A stretch of DNA of 64,000 nucleotides. Source: Chara braunii (Eukaryota > Streptophyta > Charophyceae > Charales > Characeae). Positions 22,196-32,255 of the stretch are shown in pieces. A model generated the notes under the pieces. It did not search any database. It saw only the letters and a list, made by a program, of their open reading frames with translations, and was not told where the DNA came from. Every line of letters begins with the position of its first letter. Within the stretch, counting starts at the first letter, position 1. The stretch is taken from contig BFEA01000010.1 of NCBI GenBank assembly GCA_003427395.1, positions 3,652,496 to 3,716,495 of the forward strand, given 5' to 3'. A program made the translations under genes and the position numbers.

Positions 22196-24241
22196 ACTTG
22201 CTCTCACTAGTGTTTTCATCAGTGGTGCTAATATTCTTCAGGGTCTAGATCTTGATCTCGACGGTGCCGTTTGCTTTGTGTGGCCATCCCTCAATTCTAA
22301 AGTGCACCCGGGTTCAAAATTGGTCTCGGATGCACCTAAAACATGTGTTTTCCTCCCCCATGCAATCCGTTGTAACTCGGACTGCAATAGGGGTCAATTT
22401 TTCCCCACAACTAGCCCAAATTGAAGGAAAAAGAAACAGTCAACTTTCAAGTGCATCCGGACTCAATTTTGGCTTCAGATGCACCTAAAATATGTGTTTC
22501 CCCTCCCCCATGTAATCCGTTGTATTTCGGTTGCATGGGGCCTTGATTTTTCTTGATTTTCTCTGCAAAATCAAGAGAAAATCAAGGTTCTTTGCAACCG
22601 CCATATTCCATAATGTATCTGGTCACGGATGTATCTCCCCAAGTGTGACCGTTTTTTACCGTAAAGGCATTTTTCTCATTTCTTTTATTTTCCCTTTTCT
22701 TTTTTTTTCTCTTTTCTTTTATTTATTTTTTCCTCCTTTCTTGGATAATAGGGACTTGTCAGTCCCTACTTGTGGCAGTCCCTACTGACGGCCAACTCAC
22801 TCACTCTCTCTCACTCTTTTTGTTTTATTCTCCCACATTTTTCTTTTTTTTCTTTTCTTTTTCTAGCAAGCCAAGTGTCAAGTGGTCGTTAAGGCCCTTT
22901 TCTAGGTTCTTCCTCTTAGTTTTGGCCCTCCCTATGCCCATGGTGCAGTCCGTTTTATCTCGGGCTGCAATAATGACCCCCTCATGCCCATGAGAGTTTC
23001 CTTTTACCTCTATTTCTCTCACACAGTAGCCCCTCTTACGCCGATTTTTTTCAGGAGGCCTATTTTTCACATGGAGTCTCTTTTGACTCCATTTTCTTGA
23101 GGGAGGCTGATCCGAGATTTTTCGGATTGCTCCCATACCTCCCACTTCATGTTTCTTTACTTTTTTCTTTTCCTTTTGACCTTCCCGTTTGCTACCACTA
23201 GTGCTTGCACTAGTGGTGCTAATATTTTTTGCCATTAAGATCGATATCTTTATGGTGCATTTTGTTTTCATTGTTTTCTCCTCATGCTGCTCCGCCGTTT
23301 CTCTTGGGACCTTCACATATCCCCACCACTTTTCCCGCCGGTGGTCCCTGACACTTGTCCCGTCGGCGGTCCCCGACACTTTGTCCCGTTGGTTATCCCC
23401 GACACTTGTCTCGTCGGTGGTCCCTGACGCTTTGTTCCGTCGGTGGTCCCTGACACTTGTCCCGTCGGTGGTCCCCGACACTTCGTCCCGTCGGTAGTCC
23501 CCGACACTTGTCCCGTCGGTGGTCCCTGACACTTCGTCCCGTCGGTGATCCCCGACGCTTTGTCCCGTCGGTGGTCCCCGACACTTCGTCCCGTCGGTGG
23601 TCCCCAACGCTTTATCCCCTCGGTGGTCCCCGATGCTTTGTCCCGTCGGTGGTCCCCGACACTTGTCTCGGATACCATTATTCTAACTTAGTCTCACGTG
23701 GGTCATGTGCCCTCCCTCAAGGTGTCCCATGTTCCTTTGGCGTCTACCGCCCTCTGGTAGCCCTTTTCCCTTGTCTCTTATATGGCCTCACGCGCGCCGG
23801 TTTCTCTGGCCGTGGAGCCTCCAAATCGGTGGTTTCCGTTAATTGTTGTAGGCGGCCCCCATGTTGGGCCCTTATTTTCTAGCGTCCCATGACCACCAGG
23901 ATCGTCCACCTCTCAGCTTCCCTATTCTCCTGTCGTTCGTCGTGCCGCATTTGCAAAGTTAATGGCCCCTTGGCCTTTGTCATGTTGAATTTCAGTGGCC
24001 CTCCCAGCCTCATGTTATGCTCCTATGCGCCCATGTACTGGCGCTTACTTGCTTGTCGTCGCCGGTTCTTTTTCTCTGCGATTCTCAACCCAGAACATCA
24101 TTTCTCCCGGCGGTCCTGTCTTAGTCCTTTGTCTTTTCTCTCCTTGTTTCCTTACTCCGGATTTCTATGTCGTGCACAACTTGGCTATATACAGGCTCTT
24201 GAGTGTCGGGATGTTATTCGGGACCCACCGGTCCCGACACA
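22196..24241 (-). repeat. R2 block, copy B: LTR-like sequence
   Basis: Collinear with 11766-14205, sharing landmarks such as AAAACATGTGTTTTC, CAAGTGTCAAGTGGTCGTTAAGG and the GTCCCGTCGG minisatellite. On the minus strand it opens TGTGTCGGGACC, one base different from copy A. Similarity to copy A ends exactly at 24241, as expected for the outer end of an LTR. The left limit is approximate. If both blocks are LTRs of one element, that element spans about 11.8-24.2 kb. Confidence 0.55.
23335..23672. repeat. 25-26 bp minisatellite inside R2 copy B
   Basis: About 13 units of the same GTCCCGTCGGTGGTCCCCGACACTT family as at 13330-13640. Frame-independent open reading frames result from the repeat. 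Confidence 0.92.
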
Positions 24242-24363
24242 GTACGGACGATGGAATCCTCGCACACGGCGTGCCCTCCGAACCGTGGCCGGCTTGCTCC
24301 TCACACTCAACACTCCCTGGCCACGCTTATGTGCACTGATCCGGAGTAGTTCCCCGACGCTGC

Positions 24364-24443
<80 letters not shown>
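24364..24443. repeat. (TA)n microsatellite, about 80 bp
   Basis: Uninterrupted alternating T and A, followed by TGATGTATACACATATATATCA. It lies between the retroelement end and the trihelix pseudogene. Confidence 0.97.
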
Positions 24444-24445
<2 letters not shown>

Positions 24446-24462
24446 ATGTATACACATATATA

Positions 24463-26055
24463 TCAACGCGAGGACGGGTCTGCATCCCCCCCCCCGTCAC
24501 CACCGTAGCTCCGGCCCCCTCCCTGTCTGGAGAGAACCCCGATAAGCATCTCAAGTACAGTGTTCCCCCCCCTTATGGCATCAGCGACGCCACCTATTTT
24601 TGTTGCAATCGCCTTGTCGGCTTCCGATGTCGCCTTTACCAAAGTGGAGGCGGCCTTGTCAAGACCGTCACAATACGCCCTCGTCAAATCCTCCATCACC
24701 CTCCCCAACGACGACCCCCCGCAACTCATATCCTCCACTCTTGCCTTGCCGTTGTTCGTTCTCCGCCTCTTGGATGCACCCTCGGAATCGTCCATCGTTC
24801 TACCGTCTGAACCGCTTCTCCCAGAACCACGATTTCCAAGAGCATCATTTTGAGTTGTTTCCCCACCTCCTTCGGTCAGATCCTCGGACGCCAATGTCTT
24901 GTCACAGGTCATGGAAGGTCTATTCAACTTCCACTGCATCGCCTCCCAAAGCGGTTTCTCAAAGGTGAGAGGCACCTCCAACTCCTTTCGTTTCTCCACC
25001 GACAAGTCGAAGTACGAAGGCATGCTAGATGCATTCTCACACCTATCGTGGATCAGCTTCGCCTTGCTCAACATGTTCGTCCATTTCTTCCGGCAATCCT
25101 CCGTTGTTCTATGTCGGAATCCGTTGTCTTTCATCCGGTCGTGCACCCAGGTGTACCGCTCCTTCATCTTCATGAATTGATGTTGACCCTCCACGTCAGC
25201 CATGAGGGCGTTGTCCTCCCCCATCAACTTCGTCAGGGCAATCCTCTCCTCCAACGTCCAAGGAACGTTTTAGTTTTTGTTTTCCACAATATTGTCTATG
25301 CCATTGTGTTTGTCACGACGACAACCGCCCTCAAGTCCGTCCAAGGTCTGACCTTGGTTGGACTGTTGTGCACTGTCTCCGTCGACGTGCGCTTTGTCCA
25401 AAGTCTGCGCAACAATGTTGCCGCCATCTTCGTCATCATCACCGTCGTCCTCATCTTCACGCGCTTCACCTTCATCCGCATCGTCGTCAAATTCTTTTGG
25501 TCCCGAAAAACGGTTTCCTGCAGGTCATCCCTGGTTGGTCTCATGGCCATGAGGATCGCCCATTGAAGGCGACTGGTGATAAGGCGTGCGTCTGGCCGAT
25601 GGTCGACTCGGGCTGGCCATTGCACCGTGCACTTGCTGTGAAGTCTGCCCGCATTGCGGGGACCATGGTGGATCACTCCTCATCGCGCTGCCCTTGTCAA
25701 CATTGTGCTGGGAGGGGAGGTCGTGTGTTGGAATGCCGAATCCGCCAGCAACCGGACTTGGGAGGGGACCATGGCCCATGTACATGGCTCCTTTAGGCAT
25801 ACTCTGCATAGGCGGCCATTCAGGGAACCGTCCACGTGTCCCTGCCACATGTTGATATCCGGAAGTGGGGATAGGGATCCGTGGTATATGGATCGGCAAG
25901 CCTCGACCCCCGTCAAACAACTGTCCGGTGAAGGATTGAACCACCGGTGTGGATGGCGAAGAGCACGACACAGATCCGTGAAGACGTCCGTCTTGCATTT
26001 GGAATCCCCCATCATTGCCTGCCGAGAGATCTGTCCTCCATCGACTAGAATCCAT
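24463..26055 (-). pseudogene. Trihelix (Myb/SANT-like) DNA-binding protein, two in-frame stops
   Basis: One reading frame of 531 codons runs from an ATG at 26055 to 24463 and is broken only by TGA at 25527-25525 and TAA at 25272-25270. The first ~175 codons are Pro/Gly/Ser/Met-rich. A strongly acidic linker follows (FDDDADEGEAREDEDDGDDD). After the TAA comes a trihelix-type domain with the three spaced tryptophans (VPWTLEERIAL, YTWVHDRM, CRKKWTNML). A Ser/Gly-rich region with a basic KRRR cluster and a helical tail (LDKAASTLVKATSEADKAIA) finish it. Known family role: sequence-specific DNA binding in plant transcription factors and in proteins linked to PIF/Harbinger transposons. Because all three parts share one frame without splice-like boundaries at the stops, a recent pseudogene is more likely than an intron-containing gene. 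Sequencing errors at two positions are an alternative. Confidence 0.68.
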
Positions 26056-26084
26056 CCTGCTGCACCCGCCAATTGAAAAAAAAA

Positions 26085-26085
26085 C

Positions 26086-26130
<45 letters not shown>

Positions 26131-26240
26131 NNNNNNNNNNNNNNNNNNNNNNNNNNNNNNNNNNNNNNNNNNNNNNNNNNNNNNNNNNNNNNNNNNNNNN
26201 NNNNNNNNNNNNNNNNNNNNNNNNNNNNNNNNNNNNNNNN

Positions 26241-26310
<70 letters not shown>
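26085..26310. repeat. (CT)n microsatellite interrupted by an assembly gap
   Basis: CT dinucleotides fill both sides of a 110-base run of N (26131-26240). The gap probably reflects collapse of a longer microsatellite, so true length is unknown. It lies just upstream of the trihelix frame. Confidence 0.95.
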
Positions 26311-26313
<3 letters not shown>

Positions 26314-26325
26314 ACCCTTCCCAAA

Positions 26326-26979
26326 CTACCTCCACCGACACCAACAAAAGAAGATAGCCACACACCCTAAAATCGAGAAGAGAAGCATCGCCGCACCCAG
26401 GACGATGACAACGGCAATGATGCCTGCGAGGACAACCCAAGGTGGGATTTTGGGACCGCTACCATAGTAGCAGCGAATGTCGATGACAACAACATGCATG
26501 CAAAAACCCTGACGGCGGTCGTCACACGTGGAGGCCTGCCAACAAGGAAGAGCACCCGCAATGTGGCGAGGAAGGGGTTGTGGAGTGGCATGCACGTTCT
26601 CACATGCCCCCCAACCTACCTCCCGTCTGCTGATGTCTGTGTCTGGCGACGACACACACACACCTTGTCTGGAAAGCCGGACGACGGGAGATGGCAAAGC
26701 ACAGAACCGCGGGACGATGGCCCGTGTGACATGCACCGTTCACTGCGATAAGTTCACAGGCTTTAGATTCACAACAGGACAGGACACAGGATGCACGCAT
26801 TGCACGGGTTGTCTTCCACGCTGCCGTCCACAGAAAACAGTCCGTACACCTTCGACAACACTACAATGCAGCTCACAGACAGAGATTGTGTGATGACGGC
26901 ACCATGAACGACAACCCCGCACAAAGACTTCACGCCCTGCACGTGCGAACGACATCAGCGATGGCATCGCAGCACGCAC
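26326..26979 (-). pseudogene. Possible Cys-rich single-pass membrane protein, one in-frame stop
   Basis: A minus-strand frame open from about 27033 to 26326, broken only by TGA at 26742-26740. The upstream part is Cys-rich with scattered cysteines (for example CRSWCRHHTISVCELHC). The C-terminal part has a long hydrophobic segment, PPWVVLAGIIAVVIVLGAAM then LLFSILGCVAIFF, ending CWCRWR. This could be a type I membrane topology with a short tail. No signal peptide or known domain was recognised, and the ORF starts at a non-ATG codon unless exons lie upstream. The frame could be fortuitous, but the hydrophobic segment is more protein-like than nearby sequence. Confidence 0.28.
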
Positions 26980-27884
26980 GTCACCACAACTGCAGACGAA
27001 GAAGATGATGTTGACGCCGGTGTGTTCGAAGCATCAATGCAATATGGGAGTCATGCACACACAGGGACGAAGGTCACTATGGCATGGCTGGCCGCTGTTC
27101 TCACCCCGCAAAAAAAATTGAATTTGAAATTCTGTCGACCGCGTCAGAGCCGTTTAAAAACAGGGGGACGTGGAACTGGCCCCTTCCCACGGGCCCATGT
27201 GCCAACCATGCGACAACAAACGGGTTGTCCACAGCGGCATGCTGGTCCAGAAAACGGTCCCCTCCACCGCTGCCTGGACCATGCCCTCCGGCCTTCCGAC
27301 GCCATTGGAGAACATGGCCAGCCCCCTGCTCTGCAAGGAATACTGCAACTCGGCCGCGATTTTCCAGACCGCCTACCATGTAGAAACCCCCCGCCAGCAT
27401 TTGGGCAACCTGTTTCCATTTCCATCAGCGGTCGGGTCTGGAAAGCCTTTCCAAAGAGGTTTTCCAGACCTCTTTCCATGACCAGTGGGGCCTCCAAAAC
27501 GATGGAGCGCCTTTTTTTCCCCAAGCCGCCGGCCAGTGGGGGCCAGAAAGGTAGCCGGCCAGTCGGGTCCCCTGTTTACGTTTAGTGATAGGTACTTAGC
27601 GAAAGGAGAATTTGAGAGAAGAACATAGCTTATCCGACGCTTGAAGGGTCCAAGCACCGGCGGCCCAGTAATCGGCTGAGGAGAGCTCCCCACAACACAC
27701 CACGGAAAGCCGCCGGTCGGCGGCCCTGTTACAACGGGTACACGAGGGGCAAAAGAGAAGCGGTCGGAGCATGCCTCGCCAGTTCAGTTCCGGCGATGCG
27801 GAGACGTCGAGGGTTCAATCCCCGACTGACAGGCGGGACATGCCGGCATGCCTACGGCTCGCCAATTACAAATCATTGATGAAG
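26980..27884. other. GC-rich region without a supported gene
   Basis: Several overlapping frames on both strands (for example 27022-27585 plus, 27144-27524 minus) compete without recognisable motifs. A small perfect inverted repeat, GGTCTGGAAA and TTTCCAGACC, sits near 27434-27470. A GGGTTCAATCCCC sequence near 27813 resembles a tRNA T-arm, but no cloverleaf could be drawn around it. Confidence 0.4.
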
Positions 27885-28050
27885 GGTCTCGCCGCACGGC
27901 ACACGAAACGAAAACGAAACGAGTGCATCTGCCCACGAAAGGTGGTAAAATACAGTCGTCACTATTTATAGAAAATAGATGAACCTGGCCATTTTATGCA
28001 GGAAGATGCAGTCGTTTCGTTTTTCGTTTCGTGTCCCGTGCGGCGACGCC
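27885..28050. mobile_element. Foldback/MITE-like element with ~46 bp inverted arms
   Basis: The left arm 27885-27930 (GTCTCGCCGCACGGCACACG, then AAACG repeats, ending GTGCATCT) is almost the exact reverse complement of the right arm 28004-28050. Only about three to five positions differ, and a 73 nt loop separates them. There is no coding capacity. It lies ~0.7 kb in front of the ATCase start. Target duplications were not resolved. The transcript of either strand would form a long stable hairpin. Confidence 0.75.
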
Positions 28051-28184
28051 CGAAGTCGATCATATTCATCCGCTCCCGCGCCATGGTGTGAATGAGGTTC
28101 CGCTGGCGAGGGTCCAGGCGTGTCGGGATGATCGATCGCGAACACGTCGACAAGTCCCGTCAGCGCGCTTCCCTCAGCCGCGGG

Positions 28185-28252
28185 AAAAATGTAATCGTGA
28201 AATTCGACTGTCCCCGGCAAAAATGTAATCGTGAAATTCGACTGTCCCCGGC
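28185..28252. repeat. Perfect 34 bp tandem duplication upstream of ATCase
   Basis: Two identical adjacent 34 bp units, each beginning AAAAATGTAATCGTGAAATT and ending CTGTCCCCGGC, at 28185-28218 and 28219-28252, ~0.5 kb before the ATCase start codon. A role in regulation is possible but not shown. Confidence 0.95.
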
Positions 28253-28540
28253 ATCGTTTACGTTCGCTCAACACTTTCAAAGTTGTTCGCTCTCTCCGCA
28301 TGTGCATGCCGGCAAATCCTTGGTTGTGGGCTCCTGCGCGGGAACGCTTTCACCGTCCCAATCGCTCCCTCCCGCGCCTGCATATGCCAGCCAGCCCAGC
28401 GTGGCCGCTTTCGGAGGAAGCTCGTCGCTCTCGCATGCTTTTGCTGGAAGCTGGTGCGGGCGACGTGCCCACCCACGGCGCGGCCGTCAACTTCCGCGTC
28501 CTAGCTTTTCGGCGGGAGAGGCTTGTTTTGATTCAGTATC

Positions 28541-28548
28541 TATAATAA
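28541..28548 (+). promoter_or_regulatory. TATA-like site upstream of ATCase
   Basis: TATAATAA in the context AGTATCTATAATAAAGTC, 215 bp before the proposed start codon in otherwise GC-rich DNA. A small duplicated motif TCTACTACGAG follows at about 28551 and 28581, where transcription could begin. Based on sequence resemblance only. Confidence 0.35.
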
Positions 28549-28762
28549 AGTCTACTACGAGGTTTCGGTTTCTGTATAGTCTACTACGAGCTTGTTATAA
28601 GGGCGGACAGCCTCGTCCCTTCAACAGCATCGGCGTTAGCGGCGCAGGAGGGAGGAGAGAGGCACGACCTTTCAGACTTTTCGGTCTGGGTGTGGCCAAG
28701 CTTGGCGCAGGGGTGGACGGGAGAGCGGCCAAAAGGAGTCGAGTGGTCATTTTGGCCAGTGG

Positions 28763-29588
28763 ATGACAATGACGGCGTCGTACATCGCGGCGGCTACCAG
28801 AGCCGCCGCTTCTGGGCTCTGTACCTCTGCGGCTGTTTGTGTGACTGGTCGCGAGGGTGCCAATAGCGGCGGTTGGTTTGAAGGTTGGGCTAGGAGGCGA
28901 GGTGGAGGGGGAGGGGGAGGAGGTCACGTCTCTGCGTTTTTTCTGTCCCCGGCGACGAAGACGAAAAGGTGGAGCGATGGTGGAAGGAATGGCGGCGGCG
29001 AGGGCGAGAGGCTTGGATACTGCAACGACAACGGTGCTTTCCTACGCTACCCAGATGCTGCCACGTCGGATCGAGATGATTATTCGACTCTTGGGACGTG
29101 TCAGATTTCATCGGCCATTGGTTGGGGACTAAGGACGAGCTCGAACACGAGATCCAGACCAAGAAAGGTGAGTCGCCACAGCCGGCAGTTGTCCAACAGC
29201 AGCAACTATTTTGCAGGAATCGCCACGTCTACCATTCCCGCGTTGTCCTCATCCTCGATTGGCGGGTCGACTGCTGCGGAATCGCCAATAGTCGTTGATC
29301 CCGTAGAGGAGCTTCATCGGCCGTTGGATCACGTGTTCGAGGCCCAGCAGTTCGACAGAGAATTACTAATGAAGCTGTTCGATCTGACGAGGCAAATGGA
29401 GAAGATTACGCCCAATTCTTCAGGCTCTCGAATGCTCGAAGGCTTTATAATGGCGACTTTATTTTATGAACCATCAACTCGGACGAGGCTATCTTTCGAG
29501 TCAGCGATGAAGCGCCTCGGGGGGAATGTGCTGACGACGGAAAATGCGCGTGAATTCTCTTCGGCGGCAAAAGGGGAGACGCTCGAAG
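28763..29588 (+). CDS. PYRB: Aspartate carbamoyltransferase, plastid type, first exon
   Basis: ATCase condenses carbamoyl phosphate with aspartate to carbamoyl aspartate, the committed step of pyrimidine synthesis; in plants it acts in plastids. Residues 1 to ~187 are Ala/Ser/Gly/Arg-rich with little acidity at the very start (MTMTASYIAAATRAAASG), consistent with a transit peptide plus linker. This is far longer than the usual ~70 residue plant leader. From residue 188 the family sequence begins (LDHVFEAQQFDRELL). Residues 234-251 contain the carbamoyl-phosphate loop FYEPSTRTRLSFESAMKR, with the diagnostic S-T-R-T-R at 238-242. The exon ends with REFSSAAKGETLE, then G|GTGGGT. In plant proteins Asp follows GETLE, so splitting this codon after its first base at 29588 restores the family sequence. 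The rest of the carbamoyl-phosphate domain and the whole aspartate domain are absent here. The start could also lie downstream of the first ATG. Confidence 0.92.
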
Positions 29589-29594
29589 GTGGGT
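29589..29594 (+). other. PYRB: Splice donor of ATCase intron 1
   Basis: GTGGGT directly follows GAAG; reading on without splicing gives two codons and then TAG. The phase (after codon position 1) matches continuation with an Asp codon in the conserved family sequence. The matching acceptor was not found in the window. Confidence 0.75.
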
Positions 29595-31789
29595 AGGGAG
29601 CCAAGCACATTGTCGTTATCTCTCTGTTAGCGTACCTGTTATGGTCCTGTGCCTGTCACGGAAAATGCCCCCCCATTTTTTTCCAGTTCTTTTCAACTTC
29701 TTTTTGTTTTTTTTTTCCAATTCTTTTGTGCTTCTGCGTCAAGCTGTCTTAGTGCGAAACTCGTCGGCATTCCCGATGATGTGTTGTATTACAACTAGCG
29801 TGCGTGCCGTCGAAGTCGATCATGGAAAACATCATGCCATTGGAGTTACCGATGGCGCCATTGTTATTATTATTGAATCTAAAGTTTTCTACGAATTGAT
29901 TTGTTCTTATCCATACTGTCGATTGTCGCTTTTTTGGGGCACTGGTGTTGCTCTCGATCTTGTATCCGAAAGCAAAAAAGAAAAAGAAATGGTGGACAAC
30001 ATGGGATGAAATGTTAAATCGCAGGATAAGACAGTTCGGCTGATTTTCTTTTTGGTTGAAGGCTATGAAAACTGACGCCTTCCTTGTCGCTCACCTCTTG
30101 CGTGTTGTCGGGTCCCTCTCCGTGCTCCTATTTTTTTTTGCCGTTTTTAATGTATTTTTCTTTTTTTTCGAGTATAATTTGTAATATATGTCGCTTTTTC
30201 GCTATCCCAGCTGCTCATCTTAGTCTTCGTCCACTATTAGAGGAGCGAAGACCAAGAAGGAAAACCGGAAAAGGAAACCGAATAACCTCGACAGGAGGAG
30301 GCAATATTGTTCCCTTCCTCCCCGGGCATCTTGCTTCCGTTTTTTTTTTTTTTTTTTTTTAGCAGCTCTCCTAGGGACTCCGATATCTTGCCGTCTTGTA
30401 TTTTTATTTTTTATTTTTTTTAGCAGCTCTCCTAGGAACTCGTCTCCTACGGTAGGGCAGAAATCGAATTACGTGTGTCGCAACGGAAGTGTGTAGAGGG
30501 ATGCTAGCGAACGCAGAATCATGATGCCGCCGCAGCAGCAGGAGAAGCAGAGAGAACGCAGATGCATGCAGCAGCAGCAGCAGCAGCGGGAGGAGGAGGA
30601 GGATAAGCAGCAAACAGCAGATCAGTGAATTTGGTGTTGAATACTCGGGGGGTGTGGCCTGGATTAGGAAAGATCTGGCGCCGACTTGTAGAGACTTACC
30701 GTTATTATCTATGTACCGCACTCTCGTTGAATAACTCGGATGGAACTGTAGTCGTTTCCGGCCGGCAAGAGGAAGACAGTGAGGGAAGAGAAGCTGCAGT
30801 CTGAAGGGGAATTATGTCCTTAGTAATTCGTGCACATGATGAAAGGCTACTCCAGTTACATTCGAGAACATAGTAACGGTAACGAATAGTAACATATCGT
30901 ATAGTGGCGATAATAGTAGCGTTCGGAAGCAAAATCGTAGGAAAATTTCAAGTACCGCAGCGACCGCATCGACTCGGTACAGGTGGCCTTTATTGTTTTA
31001 GAGATAAGGAATAATTGCTGGGTTTCAGAGACAAGGAATGATTGCTGGGTTGCTGAGGTCATTTTGATAGTTTTCCCATGCTGCTGCTGTTAGTGTAACC
31101 GCTTATAGTGATGGCAGTAGTGGATGATGTGTCTCTATTCGTCAAGTTTAGAACCAATAATCAAGCCTCTTTCAGGAAGCTGTTGCGATTACGAAAAGGT
31201 TTGAGACCTCTTGCTATGGTAAGCATCTGACTCTTGAAAAAAACAGCGATGAAGATCAATGGTCATGGTACAGATTTCATTACACGTGTACCTGGGAAGT
31301 ATAGTCGAAAGATGATAATTATGATGGCTATGACGATTGTTGATGATGATGATGGTTAACAAGCATGATAGGAGACGTTAATCTCCATAAGGACGCTCAA
31401 CAGACATTGAGCTGCTTTGTTTTTTGACAACTGATCACTTACAGAAGTCTCGATGTGAAAATTTTGTGGGGATCTTGAAAATGTTAACTGTCTATCTGGT
31501 ATCTGGTAGTTAATCTATGTAATCTATCTATACTGGTTTTCTCCGATTTTTCAACATTGATCTGATCTGCTACTATGTATTAATCTATGTAAGCTCTCTG
31601 AGTTTGCTTCGATTTTTGCATCATTGATCTATCTGTGCAATCTAAGCAAAAATTATGGTTTATCCACCAGTTGCATTTTGCGGCAACCACGCTGATATAT
31701 GTGTATGCGCAGCAGCACCTGATTTGATGCGGTACAGCGAATGTATTCTGCTCATCACGCTATCATTTACATCTGCCCATTGTTTCTCC
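29595..31789. other. Presumed ATCase intron sequence; no gene recognised
   Basis: Contains T-homopolymers (for example 30341-30360), a CAGCAG/GAGGAG-rich patch (30535-30610) and AT-rich unique sequence. A duplicated TAGCAGCTCTCCTAGG segment occurs at about 30360 and 30421. No motif of the second ATCase exon (such as GDGPGQHPTQ) was found on the plus strand. Confidence 0.4.
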
Positions 31790-32255
31790 CATTCAGGTGC
31801 ATGATTCGCACGTGCATTGTTTTCCCATCCAGGAGCATGATCTGCATGTGCATTGTTCTCCCGTCGAGGTACACGATCTGCAAGTGCACTGTTTTTCCGT
31901 CCAGGTGCATGATCTGCATTCTTCTCCCGTCCAGGTGCATGATCTGCGTTGTTCTCCCGTCCAGGTGCATGATCTGCGTTGTTCTCCCGTCCAGGTGCAT
32001 GATCTGAGCGTGCATTACTTTCCCGTCCAGGTGCATAATCTGCACGCGCATTGGTCTTCCGTCGAGGTGCATGATCTGCACGTGCATTACTTTCCCGTCC
32101 AGGTGCATGACTTGCATGTGCATTACTTTCCCGTCCAGGTGCATGACCTGCACGTGCATATGTTTTTCCGTCCAGGTGCATGATCTGCACAGGTGCACGA
32201 TCTGCACGTGCATTGTTCTCCCGTCTATGTGCATGATCTGCATATGCATGTTGAA
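31790..32255. repeat. 36 bp / 30 bp minisatellite
   Basis: Units of GTGCATGATCTGCACGTGCA followed by TTGTTCTCCCGTCCAG. Most are 36 bp; a run near 31920-32010 uses shortened 30 bp units. Since both lengths are multiples of three, frames on both strands stay open (for example 12-residue repeats HAPGRENNARAD on the minus strand and VHDLHVHYFPVQ on the plus strand). That makes a protein gene unlikely on this evidence alone. Confidence 0.93.

Noticed and set aside
27022-27585. 187-codon plus-strand frame in GC-rich DNA
   Set aside because: Several frames on both strands are equally open, as expected for GC-rich sequence, and no motif supports any of them.
27775-27850. tRNA gene suggested by GAGGGTTCAATCCCCG
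   Set aside because: The T-arm-like motif is not accompanied by pairing acceptor, D and anticodon arms at proper spacing.
29641-30009. Second ATCase exon candidate just after the donor
   Set aside because: The translation has no similarity to the expected carbamoyl-phosphate-domain continuation and begins in T-rich intron-like DNA.
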